From Ariolimax columbianus (lineage: Eukaryota; Mollusca; Gastropoda; Stylommatophora; Arionidae), in assembly GCA_036924085.1 (NCBI GenBank), contig JAVGWX010000013.1, positions 44,071,175 to 44,135,174 of the forward strand: a DNA stretch of 64,000 nt. The letters run 5' to 3'. Shown in pieces: positions 31,301-41,139 of the stretch. Made by a program: the position numbers and the translations under genes. The notes below the pieces were generated by a model that was given only the letters and a program-made list of their open reading frames with translations, did no database searches and was not told where the DNA came from. Each line of letters opens with the position of its first letter. The first letter of the stretch is position 1.

Positions 31301-31560
31301 GAGACTGTGCTTTTCAGTTCCTCGCCGGTCCCCTAAGGCTTCTCGAGCATGGTCGCTGTCTCGGATGAGACTGCCTCTCTTTTGTCTGCATATGTAGGGC
31401 AATACTGTAAGATATGTTCTGGTATTTGCTTGAGTGCCCCAGAATCGCATTAGCCGATGTCTCTTAAGCTCATTGTGTGGAGGTGGGCCTTGAGTCTGCA
31501 ATGTCTCGTTCTGAAGCTCCCCCTGGAAATCAGATCGCGCCTTAAAAATTCCTGCGTCAC
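31300..31560 (-). pseudogene. LINE C-terminal fragment upstream of the 39-bp array
   Basis: The minus strand reads CRLKAHLHTMSLRDIG, then LKQIPEHILQYCPTYADKRE and TVSFVNLTGL. The QxPEHILQxCPTY block is the finger-like motif at the end of RNase H-bearing LINEs. A stop interrupts it. Confidence 0.75.
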
Positions 31561-31767
31561 TTCAATCCTCGTCTAAACTTCTAAAACTTGAATGGTCTTG
31601 CAAAGATAACAAAAGCCTTGAATTCTTCCACATGCGCAGTCACGAGTCCCATCCTTGGAATCCAATTATATTACCTAGTCACCGACATTGATGTCGCCCG
31701 CCCGACAAACGTATCTCGAGAGTATTGTTTCTATAGCGGAACAACGGCGCATCTCTATCGTCGGTCA

Positions 31768-32147
31768 TAACTTAACATAACTTAACATCTTTATACTGGT
31801 TTAGAAGACCGTGCAGAGTCTGTATACAACCAGTTTCACTTACATCACCTTGCTCTAAAAGCTATGTGCATCCAATTTATTCGTAAATGCGTTAACTGTC
31901 TCTGCCTCCACTACATCCCCTGGCAATGCCGTCCAAGCATTCACCACTCTCTGACTAAAAAAATATTTCCTAATATATAATCTGGACCTCTCTTTAGTCA
32001 ACGTGTAGCTATGCCCTCTTGTTATTGTGGGTGGCTGTATTTTTAAAAAAACTTGTTGTAGTCTAATGTATCCATTCCTCTGATCATCTTACAAACCTGT
32101 ATTAAGTCACCACGAATTCTTCTCTCTTCTAGACACTATAGGCCGGT
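31768..32147 (-). pseudogene. LINE relic, CR1/L2-like (group 3) 3' end
   Basis: The minus strand encodes the decayed LEERRIRGDLIQ...TTRGHS...ALPGDVVEAETVNAF region and ends in the shared tail GGTTGTATACAGACTCTG, TCTTCTAAACCAGTATAAAG and TTAAGTTATGTTAAG. 5' truncated; it abuts a polypurine tract. Confidence 0.85.
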
Positions 32148-32590
32148 AGAAAAAGATAGAAAAAGAGACAAGGAAGAAAATATAGAAAAAGAGACAAGGA
32201 AGAAAATATTGAAAAAGAGGGAAAAAAGGAAATTGAAAGAAGAAGGAAGAAACAAGAATTAAGTAGACAAAAAGCAGGAAGAAAAAAGAAGGAAAACGGA
32301 CGAAAATTTAAAAATTTCTTTAATGACTACGAAAAAGAAAAAAGATGGATAACGGAAGGAAAAAACAAGAAAGGATGAGAAAGATAAAGAAAGAAGATGA
32401 ATGAAGAAGAAAAATGAAAGATGAAAATAAAGGAGAAAAAAAACAATTACAAAAATTAATGGAAGAGGAAGCAGAAAGGCGAAGACAAAGAAAGAAAAAG
32501 AATGAAAGAAGAAGAAGAAAAAGAAAAAGAAGAAGAAGAAGATAAGGAAAAAGAAAAGGAAGAACAAGAACAAGAAAATATAAATTATAC
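32148..32590 (+). repeat. 440-bp polypurine tract
   Basis: Nearly pure A/G on the plus strand (AAAGA, GAAGAA, GAAAAAG mixtures) with few interruptions. It begins at a LINE copy and ends about 35 bp from the 32624-32723 exon donor, so the transcribed LRRC74-like pre-mRNA carries a long polypyrimidine run here. Confidence 0.92.
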
Positions 32591-32623
32591 AAAAAGTGTC
32601 ATGCAAGATCCTGTTAATTTTAC

Positions 32624-32723
32624 CTTCAAGATCAAAGTCCTCCTCTTGAGGCGTGGAGGGTTTCGACAAAACAATGTGTGACTCCATTCTCACCGACCTT
32701 GCTTGCTCTCTAGATTGATACAC
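32624..32723 (-). CDS. LRRC74-like gene, upstream exon
   Basis: A 100-bp exon on the minus strand with acceptor CATGTCCCATTTTAG and donor GTAAAA. It reads VYQSREQARSVRMESHIVLS then KPSTPQEEDFDLE and ends with one base of a codon. That G joins the CT opening the 16685-16866 exon to give ...DFDLE-A-PRKEKPD, so phase agrees. A charged, low-complexity N-terminal region before the LRR part fits LRRC74 proteins. The methionine in RMESHIV could be the start; otherwise the exon continues one lying outside what I can identify. The link across the 15.8-kb intron is inferred from phase and sense, not seen directly. Confidence 0.65.
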
Positions 32724-32729
32724 CTAAAA

Positions 32730-33055
32730 TGGGACATGTTTGCCAAACAATTTAATAATATGATATCAAAATAGTTTTATCACAAGAAACTTAATCGAGA
32801 CGTCAATAACAATGAATATTCTAACTTGCGTATAATATTTATTTCAAAAACATAATCCGTAAAAAGGTAATTAGGTAAAGAATGGGAGTCCAGACAGGGT
32901 AGACACGAAGCTAAATCTACACTACAGCAACAATGTCTTCATCAGTGACCTAGAACAAACGAAAACTATTACGAATAAAAACAAAAAGCGAAGACTTACT
33001 AAATGGCATCGATACAATATGGTTTGAGTTAGAAGCCATTACCCAAAAGTCGATG
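32730..33055. other. No recognisable feature
   Basis: AT-rich sequence upstream of the LRRC74-like exon. I cannot point to a promoter. Confidence 0.45.
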
Positions 33056-33059
33056 CGAG

Positions 33060-33760
33060 CATTGAGTATTATTTATATATGGTTGTAACAATAAACAATA
33101 TGTATGATAGAGCAGCAAGCGCAGTCTTTGTAGATGGAAAAATTGGTGAATGGTTCCGCACATCCATCGACATAAGACAAGAATGTGTGCTCTCCCCGAT
33201 ACTCTTCAATATATTCCTATAAAGAATTATGAGTGATGCACTTGAAAACCATGTGGGCACCGTAAGGTATGTTCTTATGCTTTGTGGATGAAATTGACGG
33301 GCTGGCAGGGACGGAGACAGAACTTAGAGAATTGATCTGAAGACCGAATGTAACAGCACATAGATAAGCTTGGAGATAAACGTAGAAAAGACAAAGTCGA
33401 TGACTAACACCACTGAAGAAATCAACGCTGTGATCAAAGCAAATGGACATGATTTTGAAACAGTGAATCGTTAAAATATCTGGGATTAATGATCAGTGAT
33501 GAGGGACCAAAACCAGAGGTCCTGGCCAGAATAGCACAAACAACAGCAACGCTTACACGATTGAAACATATATGGACAGATAAACGACTCTCCCCCGCCA
33601 TAAAAGTCAGACTAATGCGTTCAATGGTTCTTTTGATATTCCTCTACGCCTGCGAAACATGGACTATTACAGCAGACCTCCAGAGAAGAATCCAGGCCAT
33701 GGAGATGAGATGTTTTAGAAAACTCCTAAACATCACCTACCAAGACCGTATCAAGTCTCT
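33060..33760 (+). pseudogene. LINE relic, RT domain to C-terminus (group 5)
   Basis: Plus strand, across frames: NMYDRAASAVFVDGKIGEWF, DIRQECVLSPILFNIFL, an active-site box decayed to FVDEIDGLAGTETEL, then a good frame SLKYLGLMISDEGPKPEVLA, RIAQTTATLTRLKHIWTDKR, VRLMRSMVLLIFLYACETWT and RCFRKLLNITYQDR. These match RT blocks of the group 5 family. The catalytic FADD is lost, and the copy stops abruptly at 33760. Confidence 0.88.
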
Positions 33761-33764
33761 ACCG

Positions 33765-34675
33765 TTCTGGGTTCTGTATTTTCGCTTTCTTCTGTTCTCC
33801 ACTTCTGTAAAATCATTTTTGTTTATTATCAGTGTGGGATCTTGTACTGCCGTATGTATGTTTTATTACTCCTGTCTGGTGTTCTCTACTTTTGCTGTAT
33901 CGGCTTTTTCTGCCGCCTGGATTTTGTGAGACCCTGGCTGGTCCAGTGCGAGGTTTCTCTGCATATCTCACATGGCGTCCGCCTTCCTGGTAGCGTGACC
34001 CAAATCCTCAGTTTCTCGGTTTTCCTATCATAAATCAATTCTAATATTCAGTGCAAGATGTCCTTCTATATCATCTTTCAAACACACTTGGTCTATCTTT
34101 TCATCGATGACCGTTATTCCGGCTTGTGTACTTCATGGCTTCTCTAAATTACGTAATCTTTTCATACGCATCCAAGTGCGCTTTTGTCCGCACTATTTTA
34201 TGCACACAAAAAACGGTGTGCAAAAATGTTCCTTACGCTTTTACGCAAATGATTTTAGATTTATACGCCATATGTATCATGAATATATATTTGTATTTTA
34301 TGTATTTTGACTATTTTGTGAAAAAATTCAGTTTTGTTTGCTAAATAACATCACAAAACACCGCATATATACTAAACGACGCACAGAAAAACCGAAACAC
34401 AACACACGGCTTCGACAAACAAACTACACGTTATATAGGTAAATATCAGACGCCTGCAGAACAATTCAATATGTAGTTACCTTAATACGCAGAAATAAAA
34501 CTGCTTTCATCTTCATACAAGAAATCAACATAAACAGCTACAGAAGAGAAACGAGTCATCGGCAGCCCCCAAAAACAATCACCTCAAATAACGCAGACAC
34601 AGCAGAGACAGCAAACACTTCCCAGACAACAGCCGCAGCAGAAACCGCAGACACCTCCTAGGTAACAGGCGAGAG
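33765..34675. other. Unclassified AT-rich segment between two LINE pieces
   Basis: Separates the RT part (33060-33760) from a 3' end of the same family (34680-34925). It may be an insertion or the two may be independent copies. CAGACA-rich sequence lies at 34590-34665. No coding motif recognised. Confidence 0.45.
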
Positions 34676-34679
34676 TTGA

Positions 34680-34925
34680 CTTGGTAGGACCCCGTCTGGA
34701 GGTCCAACAGAGCACAGTACATGCAATCAAAGGCCAGGACGTCCGAGAAAACGATGGGAAGCCAACATCCATGAATGGACTAACATACGACTCGAGGAGG
34801 CACAACAAGCAACCACAGACAGAGAGGGATAGCGCAGGATTGTGGAGGTGTCAGCAGGAGTGCCCCAACGATCTCAAGAGGTCGCGGGATGAACTGAACT
34901 GAACTCAACTCAACTCAACTGATCG
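34680..34925 (+). pseudogene. LINE 3' end (group 5) with AACTC tail
   Basis: Reads RPRKRWEANIHEWTNIRLEE, AQQATTDREG and a VPQRSQEV-type C-terminus, then a GAACTGAACTCAACTCAACT tail. Equivalent to the end of the 1545-2030 minus-strand copy. Confidence 0.8.
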
Positions 34926-35002
34926 ATACACTGTTGACATGAGTAACTCCGATTTAGTTACTTGTGAAATCATAAGTATCAACATAGTGTCATAACGAGT
35001 GT

Positions 35003-35600
35003 GTCCATTATCAACATCACTACACAACGATCATCACCACTATCAACATCACTACACCACGATCATCACCACTATCAACATCACTACACTACGATCATCA
35101 CCACTATCAACATCACTACACCACGATCATCACCACTATCAACATCACTACACCCCGATCATCACCACTATCAACATCACTACACCACGATCATCACCAC
35201 TATCAACATCACTACACCACGATCATCACCACTATCAACATCACTACACCACGATCATCACCACTATCAACATCACTACACCACGATCATCACCACTATC
35301 AACATCATCACCAGCAGTACCATCATTTCCACCGCCACTGTTATCACCATTTCGATCTTGACCATCACCTCTATCATCCCCATTATCATCATCACCACAG
35401 ATATGATCACCTTTACTATCATTAACACCACTATTATCAACATTATCACCACCTCGCCAGTATCATCATTACTATCATCACTACACCCATCACGACCATA
35501 ATGATTACCATCAGCAGCATCACAACCACCCTTAACCTCACCCCAACCACTACTTTCATCATCGTTATCATCACGCTTCCTTTCTGCCACTAATATGATC
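35003..35600. repeat. 32-bp minisatellite grading into ATC-rich sequence
   Basis: About nine copies of CAACATCACTACACCACGAT plus CATCACCACTAT to about 35310, then irregular ATC/ACC microsatellite-like sequence. Because 32 is not a multiple of three, the repeat product cycles through three frames (HHDHHHYQHHYT). Confidence 0.93.
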
Positions 35601-35730
35601 ATAGAACAACATCTGCTGGTTAGCCTCTTTGCTCCTTTCAGGAAGCCTGTACCAAATCATTCATTTTTTTTCCGAAAGTTGTGATTCATGTAGCCATTTG
35701 TTTGTTCCTGATACGACCACCATTCGTGAT

Positions 35731-35800
35731 GTTCGTTAATCTCGTCGTTAATTTCGTCGTTAATCTCGTCGTTAATCTCGTCCTCAATCTCGTCATGTTC
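35731..35800. repeat. 12-bp tandem repeat, five copies
   Basis: GTTAATCTCGTC repeated with small changes. Confidence 0.9.
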
Positions 35801-36129
35801 CATGACACATGAAGTTTATATAAGGACTGCTATGCCCGTCTGTTCTACTCAGTATTCCTCTCAGTGGTTTAATCGATTCAAGACGCCTTAATGTTTGGGC
35901 ACTAGGTGCAGGGCACAAGTGTAAAATGAAACTGGACGCAAACGACCCAAGGCGCAATACGTTGGGACACCAGGTGCACCTGAAATATATACTGAATTTC
36001 TTAGTCAACACAGTCTCTTCCTCCTCCCGCCCCCGCTCCCCCCCCCCACCCTCCCCCTCCCTTCCTGTAGGCTAGTCCCCGAAAAACCGCATAAGTAAAT
36101 GGAATGAGCTGACGCACGTCACCTGGATC

Positions 36130-36420
36130 TAACTACGGGATGAACCAGCCTCTGGATATGGCTTGCCATACACAACATTGATGTCACTAAATAGGCTCCG
36201 AACTGGTGTATCACAATGAAGGAAGTACTTAAAGATATGTGGATACAGGGATGATGAGACATGCGACTGTGGAGCAATATAAGACCCAGACCACTTGATG
36301 ATCTGCACAACCTTTCTAGAGACATGCAATATGACAGCATGTTGAGGGGAAATGACAAGGCAGTCCAAATGGCTGAAGATTGGAAACAAGATGTCTGACG
36401 TGGTGACAATGACAGAGAAA
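36130..36420 (+). pseudogene. LINE C-terminal fragment
   Basis: The plus strand reads DDETCDCGAI, stop, DPDHLMICTTFLETCNMTAC, stop, then SKWLKIGNKMSD. The CxCG...DPDHLMxC finger-like block is typical of Jockey-type LINE ends. The antisense 99- and 132-codon frames in the same place are shadows. Confidence 0.7.
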
Positions 36421-36714
36421 GTAAGCACGTATTGTCCAACATGGTGTTCATACTATGTAAAACAATATTTTTTTTAAATGGCAATAAACACCTTCCCTTT
36501 ATAAATAACATGTCCAAATAGTACCCGTGAGGACTTTGTGCATGTTAGATATTAGAAAAGAGCAAATTCTAAGCTGAGAGCATGTTATAATAAGCAACTG
36601 ACAGTATAGTCTCCCCTATTCTACTTTAAAAACATTTCTTTTCATAGTAGTGAACACACCGATACACACGAAAACACAAATCCTACTTAACATGAATTAG
36701 AGTTCTTGGTTTGA

Positions 36715-36800
36715 ATAAAAGCTTTACAATCAATATACAATATAAAAGTTTTACAATCAATGTCCCATATAAAAGCTTTACAATCAAAATCTCATTTAAG
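36715..36800. repeat. ~34-bp repeat, three copies
   Basis: AATAAAAGCTTTACAATCAA then CATCTCCCAT-like sequence, three imperfect copies. Confidence 0.75.
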
Positions 36801-36934
36801 GCAAAGGTAAAGGCCGCCGTCCATCGTAGACGATGATGGCATAATTAATTTTGCTAGCGCTATTTTTAGTAAGGATTAACTACGCTACATTTTATCCTCA
36901 CTCTCTCGTCTCGTGCCGCCCGACCCCCATGTTA

Positions 36935-37270
36935 GACAGGGTCAGCCAAACATACTGATCGGACAATGTTAGTCAGGGTCAGCCAAACATACTGATCGGA
37001 CAATGTTAGTCAGGTTTAACCAAATTTACTGACTAAGACCCACCTAAGTCTCACCTCCTCCCAGTTCGCCCTGGAAACGTGCTGTATCATGGCTAACGAG
37101 GTAGCGATTTATATTATCCCCATACTAGTCAGCGACACACAGACGAAGCCAAGCATAGCACAACCGCCTGGAAGACCTCGGTCCACCTCATCAGCACTCT
37201 GGGATGTGAGAAAAGCTTCTGCAACCCGTAGGTTTACACTCTGTTTAGGACGCATACGAGAATTGCTGTT
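36935..37270 (+). mobile_element. S4 element with its satellite
   Basis: Two and a half 38-bp satellite units (GTCAGGGTCAGCCAAACATA then CTGATCGGACAATGTTA) precede the S4 body: CAGCGACACACAGACGAAGC, GCATAGCACAACCGCCTG, CAGCACTCTGGGATGTGAG. The tail runs into the 25-bp array. Confidence 0.85.
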
Positions 37271-37272
37271 TT

Positions 37273-37525
37273 TGTTGTTGATTGCCCACAGTAAGTAGGT
37301 TGTTGATTGCCCACAGTAAGTAGGTTGTTGATTGCCCACAGTAAGTAGGTTGTTGATTGCCCACAGTAAGTAGGTTGTTGATTGCCCACAGTAAGTAGGT
37401 TGTTGATTGCCCACAGTAAGTAGGTTGTTGATTGCCCACAGTAAGTAGGTTGTTGATTGCCCACAGTAAGTAGGTTGTTGATTGCCCACAGTAAGTAGGT
37501 TGTTGATTGCCCACAGTAAGTAGTT
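37273..37525. repeat. 25-bp array, ten essentially identical units, from the S4 tail
   Basis: Unit GTTGTTGATTGCCCACAGTA plus AGTAG. Its complement is the S4 tail (ACCTACTTACTGTGGGCAAT then CAACAAC). Copies are identical to the eye, so the expansion is recent. It lies between two S4 copies arranged tail to tail. Confidence 0.95.
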
Positions 37526-37870
37526 TACTATGGTGTTTGTTGTGAAGAGGGCGTTAATTTGCGGGTAGCAGTAGCTTTTCTCCCATCCAGAGCGTGCTGT
37601 TGAGTGTTGAGGGTGGATCGGAGTCCTCCAGGGAGTTGTGCCATCCTTAATTTCATCTGCGTGACGGTCACTACTACGGTAATCACGCCGATCCACATCT
37701 CGTCAGCCAGACTGTCTTGAAAACAGCATGTTTCCAGGGAGCACTGCATGGAAGAGATATATTGGTCTTAGTCAATATATTGTGCCTGATCCTCACCCGA
37801 CGTCCTGGTCACTGCATTCAACCTGACCTGACGTCCTGGTCACTGCATTCAACCTGACCTGACTAGCGTC
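37526..37870 (-). mobile_element. S4 element, minus-strand copy with satellite
   Basis: Body on the complement: TTTCCAGGGAGCACTGCATG side with CGTCAGCCAGACTGTCTTG and GCGTGCTGTTGAGTG. Satellite units (GACGTCCTGGTCACTGCATT) follow at 37790-37865. Opposite orientation to the copy at 36935-37270. Confidence 0.82.
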
Positions 37871-38175
37871 TCAGTGTCCCACACATAAGGATACACTTAC
37901 ATATCATCGTATTAAAAAACAACAACATACTTCCTGTAATGGGCCAGCTATTGTGATTACCACGAACATCGTATGGAGCATAATGTTATCAGGAAGACAT
38001 AAATATCGTGAACTTTGAGCTGACTTCTGGATTTGTTAGAGTCATTGCTTAGAATATAGCGATCACAAGCTAATAACTTTGGCATAAGCGAATTTTTGAG
38101 GAGAAATACAATACCAAGGAATGGACACAGGTTAACCGAGATGGTTTAGCAGAGAGGGCAGGTCGGGACGGGAGA
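37871..38175. other. No recognisable feature
   Basis: Spacer, nothing supported. Confidence 0.5.
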
Positions 38176-38179
38176 GGGA

Positions 38180-38800
38180 CATATTCATAAAACACACAAG
38201 TGGAAATATAACAGAAGAGGCTCTCACAACAGGGAAGTCGCCCACAAACCTCAGAGCAGAATATATGGCTTTCCTGCCAGCGTGGGAGAATACTACCAAC
38301 AAAAATAGGTGTTTTCACATATTGCAGATATATAATAGAGGCAATACAGAAAACAAACAACGAACTGCTGTTACCAGAAGTCAGATCAGAACTAGGAAAT
38401 ACTCCTGATCCTCAAAAATAGCTTTGCGATGACTACCTTCCCACTGAGGAATCACATGAAAAGAAAAAGCTGACGCTCTAGCAAAAGATGACAGTAAAAA
38501 AAGCACAATTTAATCATCGAGTACTATACAGAGAAATCAAGAACATCATCAGAAATCAGTATATAGACCAATGAATATAAGACATGGACTAAGCATGACA
38601 CCAGACTCAATTCACCAACTCAAAAGAAACCAACAAACTACCTTATTTCTCCTGAGAACTGGTTACTGCAGACTACAACAACGTATACCGAATAAAGATC
38701 TCACACACCAACGAATGCCCATGTAGAAGAAACAGAGGGCCACAATCCTGAACACATTCTACAAAAATCACCACTTAAAAGAAAAAGTTGATGCTAGACC
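38180..38800 (+). pseudogene. RNase H-bearing LINE relic
   Basis: The plus strand, in broken frames, reads TNLRAEYMAFLPAWE (RNase H glutamate region), EKADALAKDD (final aspartate region), then TLFLLRTGYCRLQQRIPNKD and a NECPC...PEHILQKSP finger-like block. Strongly decayed relative of group 2 and of 50090-50800(-). Confidence 0.72.
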
Positions 38801-38804
38801 TGTC

Positions 38805-39370
38805 CAGATGGCGTGGAGCTAAGAAAAAAAGCGTGTGGCAGCCGTTCCGACCTGGTGAAGACTGCAATCTCCAGATATAGCATGACCAAAGGATCCTGAA
38901 CGCTAAGGTGCCTTGTGGTAATGTCTAAGAAAGAAGCAGAAGAATAACATAGAACAAGAAAGACGATACCTCACACTCTCTATCGACACACACAAGCACA
39001 CACCTTAACTGTGTATACTAGTCTCAAGTCGTCTGTGCTGTGCATTCCTGAACAACGTACACGTATACAAACACCCTGACACATTTATAATCCCAGACCC
39101 TCACCTCACAATTCTAATCCGGAGACCTGATATATAATACATTGCCGTTCTTTGATTGTTCTGTCTACGTGCTATACCGCGTGAATCGATATCAGGATAT
39201 ACCTGTGTGGTTAACACAAAGATCAATAGAACCTCCTCTAGAAGGCCCTCCAATTCATGGGACAGCACACACAGCATGTCCCACAGGCCCAAAAACCAGC
39301 TGAGTTTAGAGCAGGAGTCTGGATTGGAAAGAAAGTTCTATTTAATAAAGATTACCTATAAACAATATTC
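38805..39370. other. No recognisable feature
   Basis: No exon, repeat or RNA gene that I can support. Confidence 0.45.
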
Positions 39371-39374
39371 TTAG

Positions 39375-39790
39375 TCTTAGTCAACCTGTATGTATACAGG
39401 AGCGCATGTCCTGTACAGGTCGACGTTCTGTGGTCAGTTTGAAGAAGCCGAGATGAGCATTTCCTGCTTAGTGGGCTAGGTTCGAGCAGTTATTACTCCG
39501 CTGCGCTGGAACAAGTCCCGAGGAGGGTGGTTAACCGATTTGCGAGGTCATCTTAATAGACTGAAACACTGGAGCAAAGTAGATCTACAGCCTGTTAGGC
39601 GCTGTCTATACTGCTTATAACAAATCACCTAACAATGGACGATGTTTTGCCATGTGACACAGTTAGTCGCCTCTTGCGACATGCTCTCTGTGATGCTATT
39701 CTCGTCCTTCTTGTCCATCTCATACATAAAGAACCCGGCCGACCGCTTGGTCCATAAACGAGAGATGGAGAATAATGGCGTAGGAGTCCT
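39375..39790 (-). mobile_element. S3 SINE, ACTAAG-tail form
   Basis: On the complement: GACAAGAAGGACGAGAATAG, AGAGAGCATGTCGCAAGAGG, CGACTAACTGTGTCACATGG, TTGTTATAAGCAGTATAGAC, GTTAACCACCCTCCTCGGGA, CTGCTCGAACCTAGCCCACT, then ACTAAGACTAAG at the 3' end. Near full length. Confidence 0.87.
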
Positions 39791-39794
39791 CGAA

Positions 39795-40175
39795 CATTGG
39801 GTGGGCGCTGGAATTGAGGGTTTCAAAAGGGAAAGAGGGGTAGGGAAAAGTGGAAAGAGAGATTATGTTTCCGCTTTTCATATTAACCAATTAGTTATAA
39901 ATATCTGTTAACAAATCCTTTTCTTTCACTATCATCATCGGCATCATTATCACCAGTCCCGTAAGATAAAAGGTTATAAATAATAATAAAAATAATGTTC
40001 ATTTAGACCTCAGTGGCCGGTTGCGTCAATGGACTTCTGCAATGATTACGTGCTGCAACTTCTTGCCAGGCCTGGTCTGAAGCTGAAGGGGAGTCTGCCA
40101 ACTGTTGGAGTCTTGAGGTGCGAGGGCATCCCCTCCAGTTCCTTCAGTCAGCCAGTGGGTGGTCCTTAGCATAAG
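39795..40175. other. No recognisable feature
   Basis: Spacer; a minus frame rich in EEEE comes from the S2 GAA tail. Confidence 0.5.
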
Positions 40176-40185
40176 GGAATGATCT

Positions 40186-40545
40186 TCTTCTTCTTCTTCC
40201 TTTGTTCTCAATCTCCCACTACCAAACCCTGAAAGGGCTTAAGTAGCAGAATGTAGTCCAGAGAACGGAATGCGTTGTGTCGTAGTTTACAGCTTGGCTG
40301 CGATATTTGCACCTTTCGGTCCAACACATCCGACTTCGGCAACAATTTTTTAGTACCGGGTTAGCATTCACTCTTTGATCCTTTCTCCTTAGTCAGTCTG
40401 CCCTGCTGCAGCCTGTTATCCAGGATCACCGCGTGGAGGTGTTGAAGGATCTTGACAGCTGTGGTTCGCTGGCCCTGACGCTAGCAGTCAGCTATTGGTT
40501 GCTGCCCGCTGCAGCTCATCCGCTGCTCAGCATCTTGATCTCAAA
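40186..40545 (-). mobile_element. S2 SINE-like element with target duplication
   Basis: Complete minus-strand copy of about 360 bp. Flanked by GGAATGATCT (40176-40185 and 40546-40555; 13 bp with one mismatch if extended). Its 3' end is GGTAGTGGGAGATTGAGAAC followed by GGAAGAAGAAGAAGAAGATC. The duplication and GAA tail identify it as a retroposon. I find no convincing A and B boxes, so the head is not an obvious tRNA. Confidence 0.93.
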
Positions 40546-40737
40546 GGAATGATCTGAGAAAAGGCTGGTGAGCCGGGACGTCTTGATTCTGTCGAACAGG
40601 GTATCCGAAAATGGATAGGCGGCGTCGAACCGGATTTTCTAGGATGAAGGGGAAATTTGTCTGCTTAATGAGCTCAGCATTGGGAACAAGGTCGTGCCAT
40701 TGAATTCCGAGAATGCGTCACTGGTTACACCTATGAA

Positions 40738-40955
40738 AAGCAGACTGGCTAAGGAGAAGGGATCGAAGAGGGAATGCTAACCCGGTACTTAAAAAATGCT
40801 TGTCGAAGTCGGATGTGTTGGACCGAAAGGTGCAAATATCGAAATCAAGCTGTAAGCTACGACACAACGCATTCCGTTCTCTGGACTACATTCTGCTACT
40901 TAAGCCCTTTCAGGGTTTGGTAGCGGGAGATTGAGAACGAACGAAGCCAAGTCAA
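40738..40955 (+). mobile_element. S2 element, 5' truncated
   Basis: Starts inside the element at GCAGACTGGCTAAGGAGAAG and ends GGGAGATTGAGAACGAACGA then AGCCAAGTCAAGCC. The same extra end is found in the 61120-61481 copy, indicating an S2 subfamily. Confidence 0.88.
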
Positions 40956-40974
40956 GCCAACACAAGAAATTCCG

Positions 40975-41105
40975 TCTACAGGGCACGAGGTAAATCGTGA
41001 GATAGATGGATAGATGACATAAGGAAAATCCTCAAACTACCCAGGCTTACAACAGCCGACGGAAAACATTTGGTCCAAGAACGGCAACTTAAGTTCCCAC
41101 GCTGT
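40975..41105 (+). pseudogene. LINE C-terminal fragment, group 4 type
   Basis: Reads DRWIDDIRKILKLPRLTTAD then GKHLVQERQLKF. Matches the GRWIDDI...HLxQDRxLK ending of 432-683(-). Confidence 0.7.
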
Positions 41106-41139
41106 TCATGTGATTCAATCCGCAGAGCTGATTCATTGG

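Noticed and set aside
30686..31501. 271-codon minus ORF with DREPHHATRTASV repeats
   Set aside because: Out-of-frame reading of a LINE end plus a 39-bp array; the LINE reading is in another frame.
32259..32723. 154-codon minus ORF rich in Phe and Leu
   Set aside because: Only its first 33 codons (the exon) are meaningful. The rest is the translation of the intron's polypyrimidine strand.
36129..36517. 99- and 132-codon minus frames
   Set aside because: The plus strand reads a LINE finger-like block (ETCDCGAI...DPDHLM), so these frames are antisense shadows.
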